Source of the DNA: Paragorgia papillata
Lineage: Eukaryota > Cnidaria > Anthozoa > Scleralcyonacea > Coralliidae
Reading direction: 5' to 3'
Length of the DNA stretch: 64,000 nucleotides
Assembly (NCBI GenBank): GCA_035771165.1
Contig: JAWNZC010000100.1
Span: 1,412,001-1,476,000, forward strand
The notes under the pieces are model-generated. The model searched no databases, was not told the origin of the DNA, and saw only the letters and a list, made by a program, of their open reading frames with translations. Numbering within the stretch: the first letter of the stretch is position 1; each line of letters begins with the position of its first letter. Shown one piece after another: positions 34,135 through 46,854 of the stretch. Made by a program: the position numbers and the translations under genes.

Positions 34135-35283
34135 CCAAATCATCACAGCCATCATCATAACCATCATCATCACCACAACTACCATCACCACCATCCTTAT
34201 CACCATTACAACTACGAACACTACCACAACCATCTACCATCAACATTTCTTCACTACTATCATCACCATCACAACTACCATCATCACTATCACCACCACC
34301 ATCACCACTACCACCACCACAATTTTATCACAACTATCACCACCACCATCATCACCACCATCACCACCACTACCACCACAATTACTATCACAAATATCAC
34401 CACCACCATCATCACCACTACTACCACCACCACAATAACTATCACAACTATCACCACCACCATCATCACCACCATCACCAAAATTACCATCACAAGTAGT
34501 ATCACCACCACCACCATCATGACCATCACAATTACCATCACCTCCACCATCATCACCACCATTATCACCACCTACACAATTACCATCACAAGTATCATCA
34601 CCACCATCATCACCACCATCATTATCACCACCACAATTACCATCACAACTAACACCACCATTACCACCACCGCCATCACCACCACAACTACCACAACTCC
34701 ACCACCATCATCATCATCACAACTACCATCACAACTCCACCACCACCATCACCACTATAACTACCATCACAACTATCACCACCATCACAACCACCACAAC
34801 TACCATCACAACCACCACAACTACCATCACAACTCCACCACAACTAACACCACCACAACTACCATCACAACTACCGTCACAACTCCACCATCACCATCAT
34901 AACTACCATCACAACTATCACCACCACCACAACTACCACCACAACTACCATCACAACTATCACCACCATCACAAATATCATCACAACCACTACAACTCTA
35001 CCACCACCATCACCACCACCACAACTACCATCACAACTATCATCATCATCACCACCACCATCACCACTATGACAATTCAATTCACCACCATCCTTGTCAC
35101 CATCACTATAACCACCACCACTATCACCATCACCACCACCATAAACATCACTATCACCATGGCCATTACCTTTATCATTACAGTCACTATCATCATCATC
35201 ACTACCATCATTACCACCATCACCACCACTACAAGCACTATCATTACCACCCCTATCACTAAAATCACCATCATCAACTAACA
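34135..35283. repeat. Large CATCACCAC/ACAACTACC array
   Basis: 1.1 kb of interspersed CAC, CAT, AAC and TAC triplets, less regular than the arrays at 31.7 and 32.3 kb. Multi-frame ORFs are artefacts. Confidence 0.9.
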
Positions 35284-35289
35284 GTTGGT

Positions 35290-37696
35290 AATCTGGAATA
35301 AAATCCTTTATCGTCTATTGTTACTCACATGATAAGCACTCGAAGGCTTTATATCATGTAGCCTCGCATATAGCAACAATTTGCTGCAACAAAGTCTTGC
35401 AAAGAGTCCTTCGCTTCCTCTGCAGTGATAGAAGCAGCACTGAAATAATTATTGTAATTATTAATTCTTTGAAAGTTTTCATGGTGATAAAGTAATATAG
35501 ATAAGTTTTGACTTTGTGGGAAACACCACAGATAGCCCGAGTAATAAATATTTTACGTGGTAGGCCGAGTCTAGGTTTTATATCGTTTTTTTGGGATTTT
35601 TTTACCTTCTGTGTCACACTCTTAGCCTACTCAGCAGACATCTCAAATCAGAAAGCGCAGGCTCAAGTCAGTGCACATTTAACCATCTCGATCAAGATGA
35701 ACTGATTATAAACGATTTATATGATAAATTTATTGAATTTTAATACTGAAAAGTACTAGAAATACATATACATGTATGTATATTAATGTTAATATTAGAG
35801 ATTATGCAAGTACAGTATCTCATGACTTGTTCATCTTGCTGTAAGTTACCAAAACAGTTGCCCTGCTGTTTCTTTACAATGACACAGAGCTTCTAAACAA
35901 GTTTACTAATACAGATGAGATAAAATCAAAATGCTGTTCTTGTTTATTCAAATCAGTCACCTACCAGTTCACTGCTTGGAAAATTGATCGAAAGCTATCC
36001 TTATCTATTTTTATTACCTTTGCCAAGTAGACATTACAATTACCCAGGGCCGTAGGAAGATGTTTCAGGTTAGGGGGGCTGAGTGCCGAAGGCTTGAGAA
36101 CCCTCCTCTAGGGGGGTCCAGGGGCATGCTCCCCAGTAAATGTTTTGATTTCTAACTCTGTGAAATGCATTTTCCTGCAACTTGGGGTCAGTTTTACAAC
36201 AAAATATTATGATCATAAACAACATCATTTTAGTTTACCTTTACTTCCTTCCAGGAGAAAGAATAATTTTTATGAAAGGACATCGTATAGTGAGAAGGCC
36301 GGGAAGCGCGCAAGCTTTATATAAATTAAAGCATTGGTGATGCATAACATTTCCAATGACTGCGAAATTCTTTGGCGCTTTCGCATCAGTAAACTTTAAC
36401 TGTAAAGTTATCTTGGTTAACTTACCAACTTCAGTCTCTGTATCTTGCGAGTCTTGCCATGGAGCCAGGACAAAGAAAGATTGAATCTTCCTCTGCACCA
36501 TATGTCTGCACTAACTGGCAGCGGAAAAAACTTGTGCTTTCACGTCTAATTTTTAGGGGGGCTCAGCCCCGGCCCCTCCTTCTGGCGATTAGTGGGACGC
36601 TATGCTGAATTAGCAACATACACTGTATGTACAGGATGACTCAGTGCTGTACCAGCTGCTCTGAATGTCTGGTAATTGTGTATTTGCTTGGGTCTTCTCA
36701 AGAAGGTTCAACCTAGAGGATGGCCATCAATAACAGCATCCTTCTGCTGCCATGAGAATGACAGAATTCTTTTTTGTTCTTCTATTTTTTTGTCTTAAGT
36801 GTGTTGGGCTTGCAGTATGTAATTATGTGCTATTAAAATGTTACTAATTCGTATGCAGTGATTAAAAAACAAGAGAGTGGTATGACAAGAAGCTGATTGT
36901 AATCCAAAGCCAAATGAAAGATTTGAGCAAATTACAAGCTACCAAGAACGAGCGTAGTTTTAACCACAAAAGCACAAGAACCAGCTGCAAAGGAGAGAAG
37001 CTTTGTCCACCATATGTATTGATTTATAGAAAGTAAACAAAGATATTTATAACTCATTCACTCCGTTTTATATTGTTAAAATTGTTTGAATTAAAATGCT
37101 TGCTTGAATATTTTTCTTTTTCCCGTCTGTTTCATCACATCGATCGCGATTCATTTCATAATTTATATTCAAGTGGTGTCTGAAGCAGCATGTCACATGA
37201 TCATGGCGGCATTGTCATGACCATTTTCCAGCCAAAATTTAATATCTAACTGTTCCAGTGCACACAATCATACATCAAAAGAATCACTGCATGTTTCAAA
37301 AATAATATCTCCTTTTACCATGTCATCCGAACTATTTTCCATCCTTAAATCTCAAGATATGGCCAGTCGCAAGGTTCCAAAACAAGGCCACGGTGTTCCA
37401 AAAACATCACATGACACCCCGTTAATTTATGTTAATTATGTTAATCACATTTTAATCACTCGTGGGGGAGTTAAAAAGTGGTTAGTTAATCACCTGACTA
37501 ATCACCATTTATACAACGCAATTTTGCCGGGTGATTAACTAATCATGATTAAGAAGTTAATCACTGGTTAACTCTTAATCATGATTAAAGTTAATCACTT
37601 TTTTATACAACCGGTCCCTGGACTATATAGCGATCACGTCGAATATCTGGTGATGGCTGCACGATTATGACGAGTAAGTGAGGTCCAAGTGTAGCA
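35290..37696. other. Gene-free interval
   Basis: No gene recognised. At 36046 a hAT-like end CAGGGCCGTAGGAAG begins a segment that appears to finish near 36590 (GGGGGCTCAGCCCCGG), but the inverted end is unclear. From 37420 to 37605 there are many TTAATCA and GATTAAC words. Confidence 0.4.
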
Positions 37697-38702
37697 CAAC
37701 CTCGTACCCAGGGCCCTCTCTGCTTTCAAAATGGCGCGAGGAGAAGACCCTGGCAAAGGCTGGTCACGTGACACCAATGATTTTGAATAATTTTGATGAT
37801 GACTCACATTGTACCGGGGGGCGCGGTACATCACTGATAAACAGAGTATAGTTGGCTTGGGTATATAAAACTATTCAGCGAGCTATTTAGGCACTCAAGA
37901 ATAACCAAATCGTACAAATAACAAGACATTCTCTTAACAAGTTTATCAAATCAGTTAATGACCGTGTTTAGTAAGAAGCGTCTACACTACAACATATTGC
38001 TTTATTATGCAAGCAAGAAGTGTTTATTAATATTTCGGTTTCTCGACTTTCCGAATCTAATTTAAAAAGTTTAGAAATATACAAAGTCAAAGTGCTGATC
38101 TATATAAATGTTCGTCGATCGAAGAATCGTTGATCGTATATTTGTATTAAAGTACAAGTACAACCTCAAAGTCAACGAGGACAGCAGATTCGATTCGAAT
38201 ATGCCGTTTGAGTATAAATCGACAGATACAACAATTAAATTTCCACAAATCCAAAACGTGTGGACAAGAAACATAAATGTGCTATACTGGACGGTAAATA
38301 TACTTCCAACAATCAACAGCATTCGAATATTTTTAGTGTATGTATCAGTACCTGTATTACCGCAGAGCGGGTTTCTGTTTATCAGTTTATGATCGTTCGT
38401 CGCCTTCGGCTTCATTTCTGGCGAATGACGGCAACAAATATGAATTATCCAGCAAATGTCGTAAATTTTGAAATATATCTATTACATTTACCGCTCGAAT
38501 TTAACGTTGCCGGACTTGCAACAACCTTGACGTTTATAAGAACCGAATCAACCGCTCCCCCCAGGACGGGCGAAGCTCAAATTATCCACGTGACCAAATA
38601 CTCCAAGAATCTTGGAGTATTTTGGAATCACGTGACCAGCCTTTGCCAGGGTCTTCTCCTCGCGCCATTTTGAAAGCAGAGAGGGCCCTGGGTACGAGGT
38701 TG
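37697..38702. mobile_element. Element with perfect-looking 76-bp TIRs, related to 23729-24666
   Basis: Starts CAACCTCGTACCCAGGGCCC and ends with its inverse. The 76-bp terminal repeats (37697-37772 and 38627-38702) contain GCTTTCAAAATGGCGCGAGG. The outermost bases are nearly the same as those of the MULE-like element at 23.7 kb. Its flanks match only 6 of 9 bases when shifted by one, so a target duplication is not proven. No transposase inside. Confidence 0.75.
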
Positions 38703-38723
38703 GTGCAGAATAACCTCACCTAT

Positions 38724-38760
38724 CCTGCGTGCAGACTTCCCCCGTAAGTCTGCACGCAGG
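38724..38760. repeat. Perfect 15-bp stem hairpin
   Basis: CCTGCGTGCAGACTT, a 7-base loop CCCCCGT, then the exact complement. It is next to two tandem copies of an AATGTGAAAAGTGAAAGTAC unit (38777-38860). Confidence 0.8.
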
Positions 38761-39500
38761 CTAAACCTCACCCAATGTGAAAAGTGAAAGTACGTAGTAC
38801 GTAACCTAGCAACATACTCTAAAATGTGAAAAGTGAAAGTACGTAGTTCGTAACCTAGCAACCATTGGTTGGTTAAACAATACTTATGTACAGCGGTTTC
38901 TACTGTTTAAGTCAGGGGGGTTTAAGTCGTTTAACAGGAGCAACTATTTGATTGCAAAGAAAGTATCTTTTCCTTTCTTTTGGAGCAATGGAGGCTGATA
39001 TAAACAGTAAGTATACCAATATAAACGCTATCTAAATTTTAGTTCCGTGATGCTTTGATCAGTTTGATGCTCTGGATGCCCAATGGCGATGGTTATGTCT
39101 GTATATATTTATAGGTCTGTTCGCCTTTTATTTAAAAGGATGTATCGTAAAGTATTGGAAGCAGTGGAAACCATATACACTTATTCTTATTTATTTACGC
39201 AAAGAACAAGGAATCAGCCGAAGGTATTCAACTTTATTTTTTTGCAACTGAAATGTTTAATGTTTACTTACAATAATCTTTAATTACCCCCCTGGCCTGG
39301 TGGTAGTGGGCTGCAACCCGCCCAAAATGTAGTGTGCCTACAAAAAATATTGAATGTTCTTTTTTTTCATGTTTAATTTTTCTTGTTTATTTGACATTCC
39401 TATTTGTGTCCACTCAAAATATTGTGTCCACTCAAAATATTGTGTCACCCCAAAATACTGTTAATTTAATTCCTGGTGGCTGGTACTGCATCTGATACAG

Positions 39501-40158
39501 TGTTGTTGGTTAAAACCTATTTATTGGACATGTACTTATATCCATATAAAATACTTCGTAGTCTTTCGTGGCTAAAAAAGAAGTTTAAAGCTTTTGGACT
39601 GGAGAGAAGATGGCCAGATCCTCCTCTTGCCTTAGTTCGGCAAATCTTGCAGGTTAATAATATAAATTGAAAATTAAAATTTGACATTTAATGCAATTTA
39701 GAAAGATATCGAAATAATATAATGATGAGGGAATGTAAATGATGGAGGGGGTTGAGATAATTAAAATTGAAATAATAAAAGAACATAATGTTGAAATCAG
39801 GGAGGAGGGAGGAGAAGTAAGAAACAGGGTAAAAAGAGTTAAGCATATATTTCAAAAGTGTTTATTTTGACTTTTAAGTTTGAAATGAAGTCTTCAAACG
39901 TCTTGAAAGGTTATCGCTCAGTTTGGAAGCTACTTCGAGACAAGTACGACTTAGTTGTGCGTAGGTAGGTTATAAGGTGAATTATTAAGACGTAATTAAT
40001 TTTGGTGCACCTGGTTAAATTTTTTTTTTAATCCCAAATTAAATATATTTTGTCTCATCTAAAGGGACACTGTTATGATGTTGTGGGCAGTACTTGCACC
40101 AGATATCTGTGACATTAAGAGAAAAAAAAGGTTTGTGCACCACCCATATCGCTCAAAG
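39501..40158 (+). pseudogene. Integrase-type gene, three in-phase exons, incomplete
   Basis: Exon A (39501-39652; acceptor ATACAG|, donor CAG|GTTAAT) reads LRSLSWLKKKFKAFGLERRW then PPLALVRQILQ. Exon B (39879-39964) reads KGYRSVWKLLRDKYDLVVR. Exon C (40065-40158) reads DTVMMLWAVLAPDICDIKRK then HHPYRSKG. Phases agree across all three junctions. The GYRSxW...V.R..V...L...DP...R..RRL.RR.Y.SKG order precedes the catalytic core in a family of rve-integrase-like proteins common in animals. The core itself (WHxDGYDKL and beyond) is not found downstream, so the copy is truncated or continues by unrecognised exons. Confidence 0.55.
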
Positions 40159-40316
40159 GTATGGTAATGCCATGCATGAGCAATATAATGGTACTTGTTG
40201 CAAGTGTAATAAATAATTAGGATTAATAATTTATTTATTATGTAAAAATAATAATCATTATTTATTATAATTATTATATCATATTATATTATTAATATAA
40301 TTTATTGTTATATTAA

Positions 40317-40428
40317 TTAACACATTAACAAGCAAGGGCACACTTTATAACATTTTATTCTGGTAATGCCAGATTATTTCATTCAGCAGTGAGGTGCTAG
40401 GATGCGCCCTTGCCTGTTAATGGGTTAC
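40317..40428. mobile_element. TTAA-type MITE, family 2
   Basis: Starts TTAACACATTAACAAGCAAG and ends with the complement of TTAACCCATTAACAGGCAAG-like sequence (GCCTGTTAATGGGTTACC). The right TTAA is mutated to TTAC. Confidence 0.6.
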
Positions 40429-41577
40429 CTGTAATATTTCAATCAACTTGTTTTCTGACTGGCTAATGACATTACATTTTTTACTTGGGGTATTTAAGAA
40501 AAAGTACAACACATCCAGACCATTCACAATTAATACTTCTTTTCATCTGCCAAACTGGGGTGATGCTATTTCATGCAATATGTTTTGATGCAATATAAAT
40601 GTCAAGTCAGTTTGGCAATAGAAACAAGTACTGACCATATTAAACAAGTCAAACTGTAAAACTGTTACTGCTGGGCAGTGCAGAAGTTAATCACAAACTA
40701 TGATTTAAGTACTAAGTTAAGTAAAGTATGTTTAAAACAGTTCAAGAGTGAGATGGAAACATGTAGTTTTACATAACGTTGCTGACACTAAAGATTCCAT
40801 GCGGTCTTCATAATTGGGTAGTTATTATAATTAAATTAATTTATTAATTTAGTTAATTTTTGTAAGAATTACAATAAATATTTTAAAAAATAAATAAGTG
40901 TTTCATGCCTTAAACTTACCAAATGAATTTTGGCCACAACAGTGTTATGTCATAAAGTATATGTATATTAAATTTTCCAAATTAGCTTTACCGCCAACAA
41001 AACAATGGCTGAAAATCCCAGTCAGCAGTAATATCATAAATTCGTTCAATGAGTTATGTTTGATCTCAATTTTAAGCTGTTGTGCTATTGTTCATTTATT
41101 ACAGTGATGAATGATTTGCATCAGTGAAATTCGGTTTGAATTGCACATTTTGGGTACTGTAAATCATCTGGGTATCTTCATGACTTTATCTATATATTAG
41201 GATATTGAAGATGACATAGTGCTGCCTTATAGTTACTGTAGGATAAGAGATCATTTTTAAATTTAGTTATAGCTGTCACCATGATAACATTTTACTTACT
41301 TGTTATGGTTGTCTTTGTATTGGTTTTGGGTTTATGAATGTTACCTGTGACACATTTTGCTTATTTGTATAATTATATAATAATATATTACATTATGGCC
41401 TGAGCATGCGAGTTCGTTCATGTGCGTTTACCTTGATTATGTGTGTTTCCTCCAATCCGGGGTCCTAACTTTGCATGGCATATGGATGGATATGACAAGC
41501 TGCATAGATTTGGTCTTGATATTCATGCTTGTGTGGATGGGTATGCATGTTAGACATACATTAATTTTTGTTTGTTG
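40429..41577. other. Gene-free interval
   Basis: AT-rich; no gene or element recognised. Confidence 0.4.
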
Positions 41578-42807
41578 AAAGCACGGAGTGTAGAAAGCAC
41601 GGAGTGTAGAAATCACGGAGTGTAGAAAGCACGGAGTGTAGAAAGCACTGAGTGTAGAAAGCACGGAGTGTAGAAAGCACTGAGTGTAGAAAGCACGGAG
41701 TGTAGAACTCACGGAGTGTAGAAAGCACGGAGTGTAGAAAGCACTGAGTGTAGAAAGCACTGAGTGTAGAAAGCACGGAGTGTAGAAAGCACGGAGTGTA
41801 GAAAGCACGGAGTGTAGAAAGCACTGAGTGTAGAAAGCACTGAGTGTAGAAAGCACTGAGTGTAGAAAGCACTGAGTGTAGAAAGCACTGAGTGTAGAAA
41901 GCACTGAGTGTAGAAAGCACGGAGTGTAGAAAGCACGGAGTGTAGAAAGCACTGAGTGTAGAAAGCACGGAGTGTAGAAAGCACGGAGTGTAGAAAGCAC
42001 GGAGTGTAGAAAGCACTGAGTGTAGAAAGCACGGAGTGTAGAAAGCACTGAGTGTAGAAAGCACTGAGTGTAGAAAGCACTGAGTGTAGAAAGCACTGAG
42101 TGTAGAAAGCACTGAGTGTAGAAAGCACTGAGTGTGGAAAGCACTGAGTGTGGAAAGCACTGAGTGTAGAAAGCACGGAGTGTAGAAAGCACTGAGTGTA
42201 GAAAGCACGGAGTGTAGCAAGCACTGAGTGTAGAAAGCACTGAGTGTAGAAAGCACGGAGTGTAGAAAGCACGGAGTGTAGAAAGCACGGAGTGTAGAAA
42301 GCACTGAGTGTAGAAAGCACGGAGTGTAGAAAGCATTGAGTGTAGAAAGCACGGAGTGTAGAAAGCACGGAGTGTAGAAAGCAGGGAGTGTAGAAAGCAC
42401 GGAGTGTAGCAAGCACTGAGTGTAGAAAGCACGGAGTGTAGAAAGCACTGAGTGTAGAAAGCACTGAGTGTAGAAAGCACGGAGTGTAGAAAGCACGGAG
42501 TGTAGAAAGCACGGAGTGTAGAAAGCACTGAGTGTAGAAAGCACTGAGTGTAGAAAGCACGGAGTGTAGAAAGCACTGAGTGTAGAAAGCACTGAGTGTA
42601 GAAAGCACGGAGTGTAGAAAGCACTGAGTGTAGAAAGCACGGAGTGTAGAAAGCACGGAGTGTAGAAAGCACTGAGTGTAGAAAGCACTGAGTGTAGAAA
42701 GCACTGAGTGTAGAAAGCACTGAGTGTAGAAAGCACTGAGTGTAGAAAGCACTGAGTGTAGAAAGCACTGAGTGTAGAAAGCACTGAGTGTAGAAAGCAC
42801 TGAGTGT
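41578..42807. repeat. 16-bp minisatellite, about 77 copies
   Basis: Unit GAAAGCACKGAGTGTA, with K = G or T. Copies are almost invariant except at that one position, plus rare changes (AGCAAGC, GTGGAAA, GCATTGAG, GCAGGGAG, AACTCACGG). As 16 is not a multiple of three and the unit lacks stop codons on the minus strand, all three minus frames are open for over 360 codons; these are not genes. Confidence 0.97.
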
Positions 42808-43123
42808 TTCAATTTTACGAAAATAATACAAGAAAATTAAAAATAGTCACGGTAAAGTACGTGACAGGTCATGGCCAGGGCCAGGTCATTCAAGAGTACC
42901 CACATTGAGAAACTTCCTCAAAAATAACCGTTTTCGATTCGACTGTATCTCAGGTCGACCGCGGTCGGGTAAGTTAATTTATATATTAGCCTAAATTGCG
43001 ACGTGATTTCAAACCTCGAGCCATGTGTAATCTATTTCATTATGTGCTCATTCTGACAATTAAATGTGACTCAATAAACGTCAATTTTTTGTCACACATG
43101 CATTCGACGTTTAGGCCTCATTA
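42808..43123. other. Gene-free interval
   Basis: Nothing recognised. Confidence 0.4.
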
Positions 43124-44490
43124 ACGGAAATATTTGAGGATTTATATTAAAAATATTCGAGTTTAAATGATACAGCGAATGCTGATAGTTTTTTACTTGG
43201 GTGCCACTTCATGCCACTGTGTAGATACAAATTTGAATGTTAAATTTCGTAGTATAACCATTTTCCCTGGGCTAAAATGACGTACTTGCAACTTTTGGCT
43301 AGGGCGTTGGACAGCGCTGTGTACAATTTATGCAACATATAAAAGACACGTACAACGTAAACGAAGACGAGTAACATCGTAATGTGCCGGTAAAATACAT
43401 ATTTGGAGACAACTTTTAGATATTACGACTAATATCTAACATGCAAACTTAATAGGAATACAAATTGTAGCTACACTAATGCAATTTTTCGTGCAACTTG
43501 TCTCCCAATGGCTAAATCTGTTAAATTGCAGTTGCGTGGGCAGGGGTGTTACACTCTGCAATGTTTCTTGCAACTTGTCTCACAACTTTCGCAAAAACCA
43601 CATAGAAGACCCTGGGGACGAGCTTGAAGGTGTATTTTCATTGGTTGGTCACACGAAACATTGCGAGAAGAGTTGCAAGAGGGGTGTTACACTGTTCAAT
43701 GCTTCAAAAGATCTGTTGCAGCGTTGCCGCAATCGTTACGAAAGTAGAACTTGATTCTACTTCGTGCAACGATTGCTGCAACAAAAACGTTGCGGGACCT
43801 GATGATTGAAGGGCTTGTTACACCATGCATTTCCCGTGCAACTTGCGTCACAACAAAATTGCGAGACAAGTTGCACGAAAAATTGCAGTGTTACACCGCC
43901 TTAGTCACCGAACTGTCGAAACGTAGAGACAATCACACGACGTTTATACGCCTACAAACATTGGCGTTCCCGCCCACAACCGTTAACGATCGTTGGCAGT
44001 TACGTCAGAACTATTGAAATATATTTTGTAAAGAAACATTAATAATACCCGCAAAAAATGCCTATGAATGGTTTCAAAGCATAACTATTGACTATCTGCG
44101 CGTCCTACTTGTTTGTCAGTAATTTTCTTGCGGGAGAATGATTTAGTATAAATATATTCATTACCTTTGTTTACCAAAAGTTCTGTCAAACGTTAACGTT
44201 TGTAGGCGTGGTCGTCGTGCGAATTTTTTCACGTTTCGACACTTCGGTGACATTCGTATCATGTTTTGATATACATGAATATCGCATAAATTGTACACAG
44301 CGCTGTCCAACGCCGTAGCCAAAAGTTGCAAATGTCATTTTAGCTCAGGGAAAATAGTTATATACTACGCAATTTAACATTCACATTTGTATCTACAGTG
44401 GCAAATGGCACCCAAGTCAAAAACTATCAGCATTCGCCGTATCATTTTTAAACTCGAATATTTTTAATATAAATCCTCAAATATTTCCGT
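43124..44490. mobile_element. Element with about 220-bp TIRs
   Basis: ACGGAAATATTTGAGGATTT at 43124 returns inverted, ending at 44490. The arms extend to about 43345 and 44275 and include GTTGGACAGCGCTGTGTACA. No transposase. A smaller element is nested inside (43541-43907). Confidence 0.75.
43541..43907. mobile_element. MITE nested in the 43124 element
   Basis: Left end GGGGTGTTACACTCTGCAAT followed by TGCAACTTGTCTCACAA; the right end is the inverse TTGCGAGACAAGTTGCACG and TGCAGTGTTACACCGCC. Confidence 0.6.
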
Positions 44491-44492
44491 GA

Positions 44493-45620
<1,128 letters not shown>

Positions 45621-45629
45621 CCCTTACGA

Positions 45630-46075
45630 AAAATTCCTATAGGATCCTATAGGAATTCCTATAGGAAATTTGAATTCCTATAGGAATTCCTATAGGAATT
45701 AAATATTCCTATAGGAATTCCTATAGAAGCTAAATATTCCTATAGGAATTCCTATAGGAAATTTGAATTCCTATAGGAATTCCTATAGGAATTAAATATT
45801 CCTATAGGAATTCCTATAGAAGCTAAATATTCCTATAGGAATTCCTATAGGAAATTTAAATTCCTATAGGAACAAACTTTCCTATAGGAAGTTGAACAGG
45901 AATTCCTATAGGAATTACACAACCCTATAAGAATTCCTATAGGAATTTCACAACCCTATAGAAATTCCTGTAAGGTTGAGAAATTCCTATAGGAATTTTA
46001 TTAGGGTACACAAACAAGTTCTGAAAGGAATTCCTACTGGAAAATCAAATTCCTATAGGAATTCCTATGCTGGTC
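45630..46075. repeat. Array of TTCCTATAGGAA palindromes
   Basis: The 12-bp palindrome TTCCTATAGGAA, often fused as AATTCCTATAGGAATT, occurs about 25 times with short AAAT, GAAGCTAAA or CACAACC spacers. Isolated copies continue to about 46350. Confidence 0.9.
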
Positions 46076-46086
46076 CAGGCTCGAAT

Positions 46087-46194
46087 ATGGCAGCTAAAAT
46101 GAATAAGGACAACGACAAAGGGAAACTATTTGTTGGCGCTCTCAGCAAGGAAACGACAGTTGAATCCATAAATGTTATTTTGGAATTTCTTTAG
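46087..46194 (+). pseudogene. RRM N-terminal exon fragment
   Basis: The ATG at 46087 opens MAAKMNKDNDKGKLFVGALS then KETTVESI and a TAG shortly after. KLFVGALS-KETT-ES is the RNP2/helix-1 start of an hnRNP- or DAZAP1-like RNA recognition motif. The remainder of the RRM is not found. It may be a first exon (a possible AAT|GTTATT donor) or a pseudogene fragment. Confidence 0.55.
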
Positions 46195-46524
46195 AGCCTA
46201 CAAATTGAGGACTTTTTCCAGTTTTTTTTTACAAAACCTTGCTATAGGAATGGCATCCTTAATTTGGAAGTGAAAAATGTTTACGAAGTATTTTTAATTT
46301 CTTTAGGAATTCAATAGGAAGCAAAATTCTTATAGGAACATTCTACTGTACAGGAATTTTACATAAATGATGTAGAACGTAAAATCCACTATAAAGCACA
46401 TTTGTCCTCATAGTCATACACATGTGTATACAAATTTCTAATTAAAGTATTTCGGATGCAACATTTATGGAAAATGGTAAACTACCTGACATATGCCAAG
46501 GGATGGACAACTGAGTTTTTATAA

Positions 46525-46620
46525 TTAAACCCATAAATGACCAAGGACACACTGTATTATATTCACCTATATGTATATGTGATATGAGCCCTAATGTGCC
46601 TTTGCCCGTTAATGGGTTAA
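46525..46620. mobile_element. TTAA-type MITE, family 2, intact ends
   Basis: TTAAACCCATAAATGACCAA at the left and the complement of TTAACCCATTAACGGGCAAA at the right, with TTAA at both extremes. 96 bp, same family as 40317-40428. Confidence 0.65.
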
Positions 46621-46854
46621 GTTTTTAGGCAAAGAGGAATATATAGAGCATAAAATTGATAATACCCAATTGAGAATGTACTAGATCCTTGTTTAAAATG
46701 TATCAATTGATACTTTTATTACTCTATTCCCATGCATACATTACATAAGATAACAACATTGCCTGATTTGACAATTTGTACAGTAATTTATTGTTATTCA
46801 CTTAAAAGATTATAGATTTATTATTATACAAAATATATACACAATATTGGTAAT

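Noticed and set aside
36046..36600. A complete hAT element starting CAGGGCCGTAGGAAG
   Set aside because: No matching inverted right end or 8-bp duplication could be found.
41578..42807. CRISPR-like regular repeats
   Set aside because: No unique spacers; it is a eukaryotic minisatellite in direct tandem.
41437..42831. Very long minus-strand ORFs (up to 464 codons) with a 16-residue repeat
   Set aside because: They come from a 16-bp minisatellite without stop codons; all three frames are equally open and no gene context exists.
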